Assembly (NCBI GenBank): GCA_905339215.1 | Contig: CAJPFN010000050.1 | Location: forward strand, 16,219-80,218 | Length of the DNA stretch: 64,000 bases | Direction: 5' to 3' | Origin: Rhizobiaceae bacterium | Lineage (GTDB): Bacteria > Pseudomonadota > Alphaproteobacteria > Rhizobiales > Rhizobiaceae | In this document: positions 38,980-46,494 of the stretch, in pieces | Position numbering within the stretch: the stretch's first letter is position 1 | Layout: the number at the start of each line of letters is the position of its first letter | The notes under the pieces: model-generated | Told to the model about the DNA's origin: nothing | What the model saw: the letters and a program-made list of their open reading frames with translations, nothing else | Database searches by the model: none | Program-made: the position numbers and the translations under genes

Positions 38980-39744
38980 CTACGGTGCGGCCTCGATGAG
39001 ATTGACCTCCGCTTCCTCGCAGATCTTGCGGATCGACGGGATGGCGCAACGGTCGGTGATGAACGTGTCGACCTGCGAAAGGTGTGCGATGCGCACTGGT
39101 GCCGTCCGCTCGAACTTGGTCGAGTCGGAGACCAGGATGACGTGGCGCGCATTGGCGATGATCGCCTGGGCGACCTTCACCTCGCGGAAGTCGTAGTCCA
39201 GCACCGCGCCGTCGTGATCGATCGCCGAGGCGCCGATCACTGCATAGTCGACCTTGAACTGCTTGATGAAATCGACCGCCGCCTCGCCGACGACGCCGCC
39301 GTCGGAGCCGCGCACGACGCCGCCGGCAATCACCACCTCGATCGACGGGAAAACGCGCATGCGGTTGGCAACGTTAATGTTGTTGGTGATCACCATCAGG
39401 CCGCTGTGGTCGAGCAGCGCCTTGGATACGGCCTCTGTCGTCGTGCCGATGTTGATGAACAGCGAAGCGTTGTCGGGGATCAGCGCCGCGGCGGCGCGTC
39501 CGATCGCTTCCTTTTCCTCGGCGGCGATCTTGCGCCGCGCCTCGTACTCGACGTTCTCGATGCCCGACGGGAACAGCGCGCCGCCGTGAATTCGCGTCAG
39601 CAGGCGCTGGTCGCAGAGGTCGTTCAAATCCTTGCGGATGGTCTGCGGCGTGACGTTGAAATGCGTAGCGAGGTCGTCGACGAGAACGCGCCCCTTTGTC
39701 TTGGCGATCTCGACGATCTCGGCATGGCGCGGCGAGAGGTAAAT
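38980..39744 (-). CDS. glpR: DeoR/GlpR-family repressor, probable ATT start codon
   Basis: 254 residues if read from ATT 39744. The DeoR helix-turn-helix is complete only with this extension: [20 protein letters not shown], then [20 protein letters not shown]. The effector domain follows ([46 protein letters not shown]). No ATG, GTG or TTG occurs in frame between the preceding stop (39847) and TTG 39627, and the TTG would remove the DNA-binding helices. A GGAGG lies eight bases before the ATT. Homologues begin with Met-Tyr-Leu-Ser at this point. It most likely represses glpK and itself in the absence of glycerol-3-phosphate. Confidence 0.8.
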   Translation of the reverse strand: MYLSPRHAEIVEIAKTKGRVLVDDLATHFNVTPQTIRKDLNDLCDQRLLTRIHGGALFPSGIENVEYEARRKIAAEEKEAIGRAAAALIPDNASLFINIGTTTEAVSKALLDHSGLMVITNNINVANRMRVFPSIEVVIAGGVVRGSDGGVVGEAAVDFIKQFKVDYAVIGASAIDHDGAVLDYDFREVKVAQAIIANARHVILVSDSTKFERTAPVRIAHLSQVDTFITDRCAIPSIRKICEEAEVNLIEAAP

Positions 39745-39759
39745 CGGCGTATCCTCCGG

Positions 39760-39788
39760 TTTCGTTTTTCGGCCATACGAAAACGAAA
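39760..39788. promoter_or_regulatory. DeoR-type operator upstream of glpR
   Basis: Inverted repeat of TTTCGTTTTTCG and CGAAAACGAAA around a 6-base spacer, ending 16 bases before the glpR start. TTTCG repeats are typical targets of DeoR/GlpR repressors, so autoregulation is likely. A matching half-site (AAACGAAA, 38916-38923) lies upstream of glpK. Confidence 0.65.
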
Positions 39789-39846
39789 GTCGGTGCGTGT
39801 CAATCGATTGTGCAGGCGGTGCGCACGGCGCAGGCAGGCGATCGCG

Positions 39847-41259
39847 CTAGGCGGAGGCCAAAGCCAGTTCGGTGATCGCCGCAAACGCGACGTCGACGTC
39901 GTCGGCCGTCGATTCGAACTGCCCGGCCTGGAAGCGGATCGCGACGCGGCCGTCGACGCGAGTCTGGGTCAGATAGATGCGCCCGTCGTCGTTGATCGCG
40001 GCGACCAGTGCCAGGTTGTGCGCGTCGACGTCCGCCGACGGGTCGCCCGGCCGGTGGAGGAACGAGAACAGCGACAGCATCGGCGCCGTGACGATCTCGA
40101 AGCCGGGTGCGGCGGCCAGCCGCGCGGCAAGCCCCTCGCTCCAGGAGACGTGGTTGCGGATCATGGCGCGCAGGCCCTCCAGCCCGTGCGCCCTCAACAG
40201 GAACCACAGTTTCAGCGCGCGGAAGCGGCGGCCGAGCGGCACCGACCATTCCGAATAGTTGATGATGCCGTCCTTGCCATGGGTCTTAAGGTAGTCCGGC
40301 TGGATCGCCAGCGTGCGCACCAGGCTGTCGGGGTCGCAGACGAACTGGACCGAGCAGTCGAACTGCGCGCCGAGCCACTTGTGCGGATTGAACACGATCG
40401 AATCGGCGTGTTCGACGCCTTTCCAGTAGTGGCGAAACTCCGGGCAGATCATCGCGGATCCGGCCCAGGCGGCGTCGACGTGCAGATAGATCCCGTGGCG
40501 GCGGGCGATCGCCGACACAGCATCGATGTCGTCGGTCGCGCCGACGCTGGTGCCGCCGACGCAGGCGACGATGCCGGCCGGCAGCAGGCCGGCCGCCCTG
40601 TCGGCCTCGATGGCGCGTTCGAGTGCCGCCGGATCCATGGCGCGAAGCGGACCCTGCGTCGGGATTCGAACGAGGTTCTCCGCGCCGATGCCGGCGACCC
40701 ATATGGCGCGGTCGACCGAGGTATGGACCTGGTCGGACGAGTAGACGCGGATCGCCGGGAAGGCGCCGAGCCCTTTTCTGTTGCCTTGCCATTCCAGCGC
40801 ACGCTCGCGCATGACGAGCACGGCGGCGAGCGTCGCGGAAGACGCCGAATCCTGGATCACCCCCGAAAGGCCGGCAGGCAGGCCGAGTGCCTGGCGCAGC
40901 CAGTCGAGCACCACGGTTTCCAGTTCTGTGGCCGCCGGCGAGGTCTGCCACAGCATGCACTGCGCGGCCATGGCGCTGACGAGGTATTCGGCGACGACCG
41001 AGACGGGTGCTGCGTTTGCCGGGAAGTAGGCGAAGAAGCGCGGATGCTGCCAATGCGTCATGCCCGGGACGATCTTGTCCTCGAAGTCGGCGAAGATCTT
41101 TTCCATCGGCTCGGGATGCTCGGGCGGCGACTGCGCGATTGTCGCTGCGATTTCGCCGGGCTGCGTCCGTGCCCTCACCGGACGCTCGCGCAGCGAAGCG
41201 CGGTAGTCGGCACCCCATTCCGCCGCTTTCAGCGACCACCCGCGGAAGTCGTCGGCCAT
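39847..41259 (-). CDS. PLP-dependent decarboxylase, aromatic-L-amino-acid decarboxylase-like
   Basis: 470 residues. Group II decarboxylase with the PLP lysine in IVFNPHKWLGAQFDCS, the His-containing stack HVDAAWAGSAMICPEFRHYW, and N-terminal GMTHWQHPRFFAYFPAN, typical of tyrosine/tryptophan/DOPA decarboxylases. It would convert an aromatic amino acid to the amine and CO2, but substrate choice cannot be read. Its stop codon is in frame with glpR. No catabolic genes adjoin, and the downstream glpR-glpK pair seems unrelated in function. Confidence 0.9.
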   Translation of the reverse strand: MADDFRGWSLKAAEWGADYRASLRERPVRARTQPGEIAATIAQSPPEHPEPMEKIFADFEDKIVPGMTHWQHPRFFAYFPANAAPVSVVAEYLVSAMAAQCMLWQTSPAATELETVVLDWLRQALGLPAGLSGVIQDSASSATLAAVLVMRERALEWQGNRKGLGAFPAIRVYSSDQVHTSVDRAIWVAGIGAENLVRIPTQGPLRAMDPAALERAIEADRAAGLLPAGIVACVGGTSVGATDDIDAVSAIARRHGIYLHVDAAWAGSAMICPEFRHYWKGVEHADSIVFNPHKWLGAQFDCSVQFVCDPDSLVRTLAIQPDYLKTHGKDGIINYSEWSVPLGRRFRALKLWFLLRAHGLEGLRAMIRNHVSWSEGLAARLAAAPGFEIVTAPMLSLFSFLHRPGDPSADVDAHNLALVAAINDDGRIYLTQTRVDGRVAIRFQAGQFESTADDVDVAFAAITELALASA

Positions 41260-41342
41260 GAAAATCTCCTGCTTCCGGAAAATGCCTGCCCCCGCATAGA
41301 CTTAGCAGGAACCGCGCGAATCAGGGTGTCGTCGGCTTCCAA

Positions 41343-42077
41343 TCACCCTTCCGGATACTCCGGAAGGCTGGAAAAAGCGGATTTGAGCGCGTTCGACCAA
41401 CCGTCGGAGATCGTGCGATAATAGGGATCGTCCTGGGTGAAGCGCCGCTTGACGCCGACCTTGAACGTGTCCTTTTCGTAGAACATCAGGTCGAGCGGCA
41501 GACCGACCGACAGGTTCGACTTCAGCGTCGAATCGAATGACACCAGGAGCAGCTTCACGGTTTCGGCGAACGTCATCTGGCGGTCGTAGGCGCGAATGAG
41601 GATCGGCTTGCCGTATTTCGTCTCGCCGATCTGGAAGAAGGGCGTGTCGTCGCCGGCCTCGATGAAGTTGCCCTCAGGGTAGATCATGAACAACCGCGGC
41701 TCGGTGCCGCGGATCTGCCCGCCGAGGACGAAGGAGGCGTTGAAATAGGTCTCGGCCTTCTGTCCTTCGGGGGCGGAATTGGCGATCACCTCACGAACCG
41801 TGTTCCCGACGAGCCGCGCCGTCTGGTACATCGACGGGGTTTCGAGGAGCGTGGGCGAGCGTTCCGAAACCGCCTTCGAGCGTTCGTCGAGCAGGCTGAT
41901 CACCGCCTGCGTCGTCGCCAGGTTGCCGGCCGACAAGAGCACGATGACGCGCTCGCCCGGCTCTTCCCAGATGTGCATCTTGCGGAAGGTCGAGATCGAG
42001 TCGATCCCTGCATTCGTGCGCGTGTCCGACATGAACACGAGGCCGCGATCGATCTTCAGGCCGACACAATAGGTCAT
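41343..42077 (-). CDS. Anbu, proteasome-like beta-subunit peptidase
   Basis: 244 residues. Ntn-hydrolase of the Anbu (ancestral beta subunit) group: MTYCVGLKIDRGLVFMSDTR places Thr right after the initiator Met as the likely nucleophile, and Asp18 and Lys33 equivalents (SDTR, FRKMH) fit the proteasome active site. AGNLATTQAVISLL and SVGLPLDLMFYEKD are family features. Anbu forms helical or ring assemblies and is almost always encoded with an ATP-grasp ligase, alpha-E protein and transglutaminase-like protein, as here. The preceding transglutaminase ends 39 bases upstream. Its substrates are unknown. Confidence 0.94.
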   Translation of the reverse strand: MTYCVGLKIDRGLVFMSDTRTNAGIDSISTFRKMHIWEEPGERVIVLLSAGNLATTQAVISLLDERSKAVSERSPTLLETPSMYQTARLVGNTVREVIANSAPEGQKAETYFNASFVLGGQIRGTEPRLFMIYPEGNFIEAGDDTPFFQIGETKYGKPILIRAYDRQMTFAETVKLLLVSFDSTLKSNLSVGLPLDLMFYEKDTFKVGVKRRFTQDDPYYRTISDGWSNALKSAFSSLPEYPEG

Positions 42078-42116
42078 GGGCTGCCGTTCTGCTGATTCAC
42101 CCGAGATTGAGCAGGT

Positions 42117-42914
42117 TTACTGCTCCACGGTGATACGAACCGCAAGCTGTTCTTCCGCCTGCCCCAACAAAATGCCCGACACCGGCATGGCGTCGCGATA
42201 GTCGCGCCCGGTGGCGAGGCGGACGTAGCGGGCGTCCGGCGAGATGCCGTTGGCCGGATCGAACGCGACCCAGCCGAGGTTTTCGACATGGGCTTCTGCC
42301 CAGGCATGGCTCGCCGCCTGCTCGCCGACCCCTTCCATCATCAGGTAGCCGCTGACATAGCGTGCGGGGAAGCCGATGCGCCGAGCCGCCGAGATGAAGA
42401 TATGGGCATGGTCCTGGCACACGCCCGCGCCCTGGGCTAGCGCCGCTTCGGCCGCTGTCCCGGGATGGGTCGCGCCCGGCGTGTAGGAAACGCGTTCGCC
42501 GATCCCCGCCATCAGCCTGTGGAGTTTGTCGAGGTCTCCGCCTGCCGCGCCGATTTCGGCGGAAAGCGAGACGATCCCCTCGCCCGCGGCGGTCAGCGGC
42601 GTCTCGGCGCAGAACAGCCAGAGCGGGGCGAATCCGCGATGCACGCCTATCATTCCCGCCTTGTCGACCGTCTGGACCTCGCCGCTCGCCTCGATCGAGA
42701 TCGCGTGCGGATCGCCCTCGACACTGAGCAGGCGCGTGTCGTTGCCGAAATGGTCGACGAAACGGAGTTCCTCGCGCGCGCCTTCGATCGCCAGCGCCCA
42801 GTTCAGGACCTTCTGCGTCGGACCCGACAGCGGCACCAGCCGCAAGCGCTGCAGTGCGTAGCGGATCGGGACATCATAGCTGTATTCGGTTCTGTGCTTG
42901 ATCCTGAGGCGCAT
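42117..42914 (-). CDS. Transglutaminase-like cysteine protease with N-terminal beta domain
   Basis: 265 residues. The N-terminal beta region (RIKHRTEYSYDVPIRYALQRLRL) precedes the transglutaminase core with catalytic Cys in GAGVCQDHAHIFISAARRIG, His in ASHAWAEAHVENLGWVAFDP and Asp in the latter. Members of this group are predicted peptidases or amide-forming enzymes and are nearly always linked to alpha-E and ATP-grasp genes. Spaced 12 bases from the alpha-E gene and 39 from Anbu, so one transcript is likely. Confidence 0.93.
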   Translation of the reverse strand: MRLRIKHRTEYSYDVPIRYALQRLRLVPLSGPTQKVLNWALAIEGAREELRFVDHFGNDTRLLSVEGDPHAISIEASGEVQTVDKAGMIGVHRGFAPLWLFCAETPLTAAGEGIVSLSAEIGAAGGDLDKLHRLMAGIGERVSYTPGATHPGTAAEAALAQGAGVCQDHAHIFISAARRIGFPARYVSGYLMMEGVGEQAASHAWAEAHVENLGWVAFDPANGISPDARYVRLATGRDYRDAMPVSGILLGQAEEQLAVRITVEQ

Positions 42915-42926
42915 CCGATCCCCGGC

Positions 42927-43868
42927 TCAGTAGAATCTGTAGTCTTTGGCGATCTGCTCGCCGAACCGGTGGTTGCTGGCGATGAAGGCGTCGAGGAATT
43001 CGTGCAAGCCGGTATCGAAGATGTCCTTGATCGATCCCGCCCGCAACTTCGCCAGCATGTCCTCCGCCAAGTCGTGGCAGGGCAGCCGCTGGCCGTACTC
43101 CGCGGCGCGGAAGCCGAGATGCTCGACGATGAAGCGGTAGCAGAAGGTCAGCGAGCGCGGCATGCGCGGATTGAGAATCAGATAGTCCGCGATGTTGGTC
43201 GGCTTGTACTCCGCGTCGTACACCCAGCGGTAGGAGCGGTGCGCGGCGACCGAGCGCAGGATCGATTCCCACTGGTAGTTGTCGAGCGAGGAGCCGACCC
43301 ACGAGATCGAGGGCAGCAGCACGTAATACTTCACGTCGAGGATGCGCGCCGTGTTGTCGGCGCGCTCGACATAGGTGCCGATCTGGGCAAAGTCGAAGAT
43401 CTCGTTCCTCAGCATGGTACCGTAGAAGGCGCCGCGGATGAGTGCGGTCTCGCGCTTGATCGTGTCGAGCACGGCCGGCAGGTCGCGCGCGTCGATCGGC
43501 TTGGCTAGCGTGCGCTTCAGCGACATCCAGGCCTCGTTGATCGACTCCCAGGTCTCGCGCGTCAGCGCCGTGCGCACCATGCGCGCGTTCATCCGTGCCG
43601 TTTCCATGGACGACATCGCGCTCGACGGGTTTGCCGTGTCGCGGATGAGGAAATCGGACACCGTCGCTGCCGAGTATTCGTCGTGCCTGTTGGCAAAGGC
43701 GACGTCGACGCCGGCGCTGACCACGACGGAGGTCCACTCCTCGGCGGCATTCTGCGAGCGCGTCAATGCCATGCGCAGGCCGGCGTCGACGAGCCGAGCC
43801 ATGTTTTCCGCGCGCTCGATGTAGCGGTTCATCCAGTATAGGCCATTGGCGGTGCGGCCGAGAAGCAT
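42927..43868 (-). CDS. Alpha-E domain protein of the ATP-grasp/Anbu operon
   Basis: 313 residues, all-helical. MLLGRTANGLYWMNRYIERAENMARLVDAGLRM is the diagnostic start of alpha-E proteins, and YVERADNTARILDVKYYVLL and GDAEYKPTN-like VYDAEYKPTNIADYLI are further matches. Charged conserved residues suggest a catalytic or adaptor role in peptide modification together with the ATP-grasp protein. The start lies 20 bases after the left end of an inserted heptamer-bounded element that separates it from the ATP-grasp gene. Confidence 0.93.
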   Translation of the reverse strand: MLLGRTANGLYWMNRYIERAENMARLVDAGLRMALTRSQNAAEEWTSVVVSAGVDVAFANRHDEYSAATVSDFLIRDTANPSSAMSSMETARMNARMVRTALTRETWESINEAWMSLKRTLAKPIDARDLPAVLDTIKRETALIRGAFYGTMLRNEIFDFAQIGTYVERADNTARILDVKYYVLLPSISWVGSSLDNYQWESILRSVAAHRSYRWVYDAEYKPTNIADYLILNPRMPRSLTFCYRFIVEHLGFRAAEYGQRLPCHDLAEDMLAKLRAGSIKDIFDTGLHEFLDAFIASNHRFGEQIAKDYRFY

Positions 43869-43887
43869 CAGGCGGCTCCGCCGATGA

Positions 43888-44354
43888 GGCAGTCGGCAGT
43901 CGGCAGTCGGCGGTCGAACGGTCGAAAGCCGGATACGGTCTTCATGCTGCCTTCTCCAGGCTGCGGATCAGGGCCCGCAGCATCTTGCCCACGTCCTCGC
44001 TCCACGAAAGGAGCGTCTCCTCGAGAGCGACGTCGAGGAGGCCGAGCCGCTGCGAGATTATGAGGTGCGTTTCCAGTTCCTTGAGCGATCCCTGTGCGAT
44101 CCTGAGGAACTGCAGGTAGGAGCCTCTGTTCTCCCGCCCGTAACCTTCGGCGATGTTCGCGGCGATCGAGGTCGCCGACCGCCTGATCTGCGCCGTGAGC
44201 CCGTGGATTTCCGACGTCGGATAGGCCTTGGTCGCCTCGTAGCAGGCAACGGTCGGTTCAATGGCGAGCTGCCACACACGCAAGTCGCGATAGGAGCGTT
44301 TCTGCCCGTCGCGGCCGGCTTCACCCGACTGCCGACTGCCGACTGCCGACTGCC
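43888..44354. mobile_element. 467-bp element with inverted heptamer arrays carrying a four-helix-bundle (S23/IVP-like) gene
   Basis: The left end is four tandem heptamers GGCAGTC (43888-43915, the innermost being GGCGGTC). The right end is four tandem copies of its complement GACTGCC (44327-44354). The inverse symmetry extends two more bases on each side. The interior holds nearly the whole of a gene for an S23-like four-helix-bundle protein, which in several bacteria lives inside intervening sequences of 23S rRNA of similar size. Here the unit splits a protein operon between the ATP-grasp and alpha-E genes. I see no clear target-site duplication and no transposase. An RNA copy would form a near-perfect 28-base stem. 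Confidence 0.6.
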
Positions 44355-44370
44355 TCGCTCCCTCAATCAT
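43942..44370 (-). CDS. Four-helix-bundle protein of the 23S rRNA intervening-sequence (S23/IVP) family
   Basis: 142 residues. The core from about residue 27 (SYRDLRVWQLAIEPTVACYE) through IRRSATSIAANIAEGYGREN and YLQFLRIAQGSLKELETHLI matches the S23/IVP family, whose folds are homopentamers related to the Avd protein of diversity-generating retroelements. The only in-frame ATG, at 44370, lies outside the heptamer element, 5 bases before the stop codon of the ATP-grasp gene (8-base overlap), so the arm is translated as ARQSAVGSRQSGEAG. Internal TTG/GTG codons would cut the core. Function unknown; RNA or nucleic-acid binding is suspected for the family. Confidence 0.85.
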   Translation of the reverse strand: MIEGARQSAVGSRQSGEAGRDGQKRSYRDLRVWQLAIEPTVACYEATKAYPTSEIHGLTAQIRRSATSIAANIAEGYGRENRGSYLQFLRIAQGSLKELETHLIISQRLGLLDVALEETLLSWSEDVGKMLRALIRSLEKAA

Positions 44371-45775
44371 CCAGCACCCACGTATCCTTCGTCCCCCCGC
44401 CCTGCGAGGAGTTCACGACCAGCGAGCCTTCCTTCAGCGCGACCCGGGTCAGCCCCCCCGGCACGATCTGGATGCGGTCCGATACCAGCACGAACGGCCG
44501 GAGATCGACGTGGCGCGGCGCCAGGCCTTTTTCGGTAAGGATCGGGCAGGTCGACAGCGATAGCGTCGGCTGGGCGATGTAGTTGGACGGTTTGGCCTTC
44601 AGCTTCGCCGCGAACGCCTCCCGCTCCTTCTTCGATGCCGCCGGACCAACCAGCATGCCGTAGCCGCCGGAGCCGTGCACTTCCTTGACGACGAGGTCGC
44701 CGAGGTGTTCCAGTACGTAGGCGAGGCTGTCCGGCTCCGAGCAGCGCCAGGTGCGGATGTTCTCCAGCATCGCCTTGCGGCCGGTGTAGAACTCGATGAT
44801 CTCCGGCATGTAGGAGTAGATCGCCTTGTCGTCGGCGATGCCGGTGCCCGGTGCGTTGGCGATGGTGATGTTGCCGGCCCGGTAGACATCCATGATTCCA
44901 GCGACGCCCAGTGCCGAATCCGCGCGGAAGGTGAGCGGATCGAGGAAGGCGTCGTCGACGCGGCGATAAAGCACGTCGATGCGCTTGTATCCCTCCGTCG
45001 TGCGCATGGCGACGTGGCCGTCGACAACCCTGAGATCGGTGCCCTCGACCAGTTCGACGCCCATCTGGTCGGCAAGGAAGGCGTGCTCGAAATAGGCCGA
45101 GTTGTAGCTGCCCGGCGTCAGCACTGCGATGGTCGGTGTGCCCTTGACGCCTTCCGGCCGCGTCGCAGCGAGCGACTGGCGCAGCAGCTGCGGATAGTTC
45201 TCGACCGGCCTTACCTTCACCTGCTGGAACAGCTCCGGGAAGAGCTGCATCATCGTCTCGCGGTTCTCCAGCATGTAGGAGACGCCCGACGGCGTGCGCG
45301 CATTGTCCTCCAGCACGTAGAACTCGTCCTCGCCGGTGCGTACGATGTCGACGCCGATGATGTGGGTGTAGACGCCGGCCGGCGGCTTCACGCCGATCAT
45401 CTCCGGCAGAAAGGCCTCGTTGCCGGCGATCAGCTCCTTCGGCACGCGCCCGGCCTTCAGAATCTCCTGGCGGTGGTAGATGTCGTCGAGAAAGGCGTTG
45501 AGCGCCTGGACGCGTTGCTCGATGCCCTGCGTCAGGCGCCGCCATTCCGAACCGGAAATGATGCGCGGCACGATGTCGAATGGGATCAACCGCTCCGCGG
45601 CCTCGACCTCGCCGTAGACCGCAAACGTGATGCCTGTCTTGCGGAAGACGCGCTCGGCGTCCTGCATTTTTTCGGTGAGCCTGGCCGGATCCTGGTCCTG
45701 CAACCAGCGATCGTAGGCCGAATACGGTTTTCTCAGACCGGCCTCGGCCGGCTTCATTTCGTCGAACGCAACCAA
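44363..45775 (-). CDS. Circularly permuted ATP-grasp protein (amidoligase type)
   Basis: 470 residues from TTG 45775, with GGGGAG eight bases upstream; ATG 45757 (six codons in) is an alternative. MKPAEAGLRKPYSAYDRWL and the core GVDIVRTGEDEFYVLEDNAR, SYMLENRETM, LTPGSYNSAYFEHAFLADQMG and LVVKEVHGSGGYGMLVGP define the COG2308 group. ATP-grasp enzymes join a carboxylate to an amine using ATP; this type is predicted to make or attach peptides. The C-terminus SSQGGGTKDTWVLDD is a family signature. It is the first gene of the Anbu operon. Confidence 0.93.
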   Translation of the reverse strand: MVAFDEMKPAEAGLRKPYSAYDRWLQDQDPARLTEKMQDAERVFRKTGITFAVYGEVEAAERLIPFDIVPRIISGSEWRRLTQGIEQRVQALNAFLDDIYHRQEILKAGRVPKELIAGNEAFLPEMIGVKPPAGVYTHIIGVDIVRTGEDEFYVLEDNARTPSGVSYMLENRETMMQLFPELFQQVKVRPVENYPQLLRQSLAATRPEGVKGTPTIAVLTPGSYNSAYFEHAFLADQMGVELVEGTDLRVVDGHVAMRTTEGYKRIDVLYRRVDDAFLDPLTFRADSALGVAGIMDVYRAGNITIANAPGTGIADDKAIYSYMPEIIEFYTGRKAMLENIRTWRCSEPDSLAYVLEHLGDLVVKEVHGSGGYGMLVGPAASKKEREAFAAKLKAKPSNYIAQPTLSLSTCPILTEKGLAPRHVDLRPFVLVSDRIQIVPGGLTRVALKEGSLVVNSSQGGGTKDTWVLDD

Positions 45776-46065
45776 GCGCGAACTCCCCTGCACCGCCATT
45801 TCAAGGCCTGCGAAAGGCAAAATGCAAGCGCATTCGCCTTCATTGCGTGCCGCGATGGCCTCTACCGCGTCGTTGCACAGGAAATGGGCAATTGACGCGC
45901 GGTCCGTGCAGTAGCCTGCCGAGCCCTTCGGCAGGCCGGGCTGCGGCCGGCTCGTGCTGCCGGACGGAATCGCCACGGCCGCTTCGCGCGAAACCCGCCG
46001 GGGCGCTGCGCCGTATGTTATATTGGCAGCCGGGTGTCCGGCGCCCGCTTCACGGGAGAACGAGC

Positions 46066-46482
46066 ATGCGAACGATGACCGCAATCTTCCTCGCCCTGTC
46101 GCTCCAGGCGTGGCCGGCCGCCGCCGGCGAGGCCGAGGTCAAGGCGGCGCAATCGACGATCGACAGCCAGTTGAGGGCGTTTCTCGCCGACGACGGGGCG
46201 CTCGCCTATTCCTACGCCGCGCCCGGCATCAGGCAGATCTTCCCGTCGGTGGAATCGTTCATGGGCATGGTGACCAACGGCTACGCGCCCGTTCGCCGCC
46301 CGCAGAGCTATGTGTTCGGCAAGGTCGAGGAAATGGGCGCCGGCCGGATCGCCCAGCAGGTCTTCGTCGTCGGCCCGGACGGCAAGGAGTACGAAGCGCT
46401 CTACACGCTCGAACTGCAGCCCGACGGCGTCTGGCGCATCACCGGTGTCAGCCTGCGCGCCTCGAACGCGCTGAGTACCTGA
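46066..46482 (+). CDS. DUF4864 secreted protein
   Basis: 138 residues from ATG 46066, GGGAGA upstream. A signal peptide (MRTMTAIFLALSLQAWPAAA) precedes a small alpha-beta domain with YSYAAPGIRQIFPSVESFMG and VWRITGVSLR near the end, which matches DUF4864. The fold resembles NTF2-like proteins. Function unknown. Convergent with tgt, 12 bases apart. The 290 bases before it, facing the ATP-grasp gene, hold both promoters but no recognised motif. Confidence 0.82.
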   Translation: MRTMTAIFLALSLQAWPAAAGEAEVKAAQSTIDSQLRAFLADDGALAYSYAAPGIRQIFPSVESFMGMVTNGYAPVRRPQSYVFGKVEEMGAGRIAQQVFVVGPDGKEYEALYTLELQPDGVWRITGVSLRASNALST

Positions 46483-46494
46483 GCCGCCGAAACA

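Noticed and set aside
38980..39627. GlpR-like gene starting at TTG 39627
   Set aside because: It would remove the helix-turn-helix that is plainly encoded upstream in the same frame.
38923..41421. Open frame of 832 codons antisense to glpR and the decarboxylase
   Set aside because: Spans two well-supported minus-strand genes and has only shadow composition.
43888..44354. CRISPR array or tandem-repeat locus formed by the heptamers
   Set aside because: Repeats are 7 bases with no spacers and are arranged as inverted ends, not as a repeat-spacer array; no cas genes are near.
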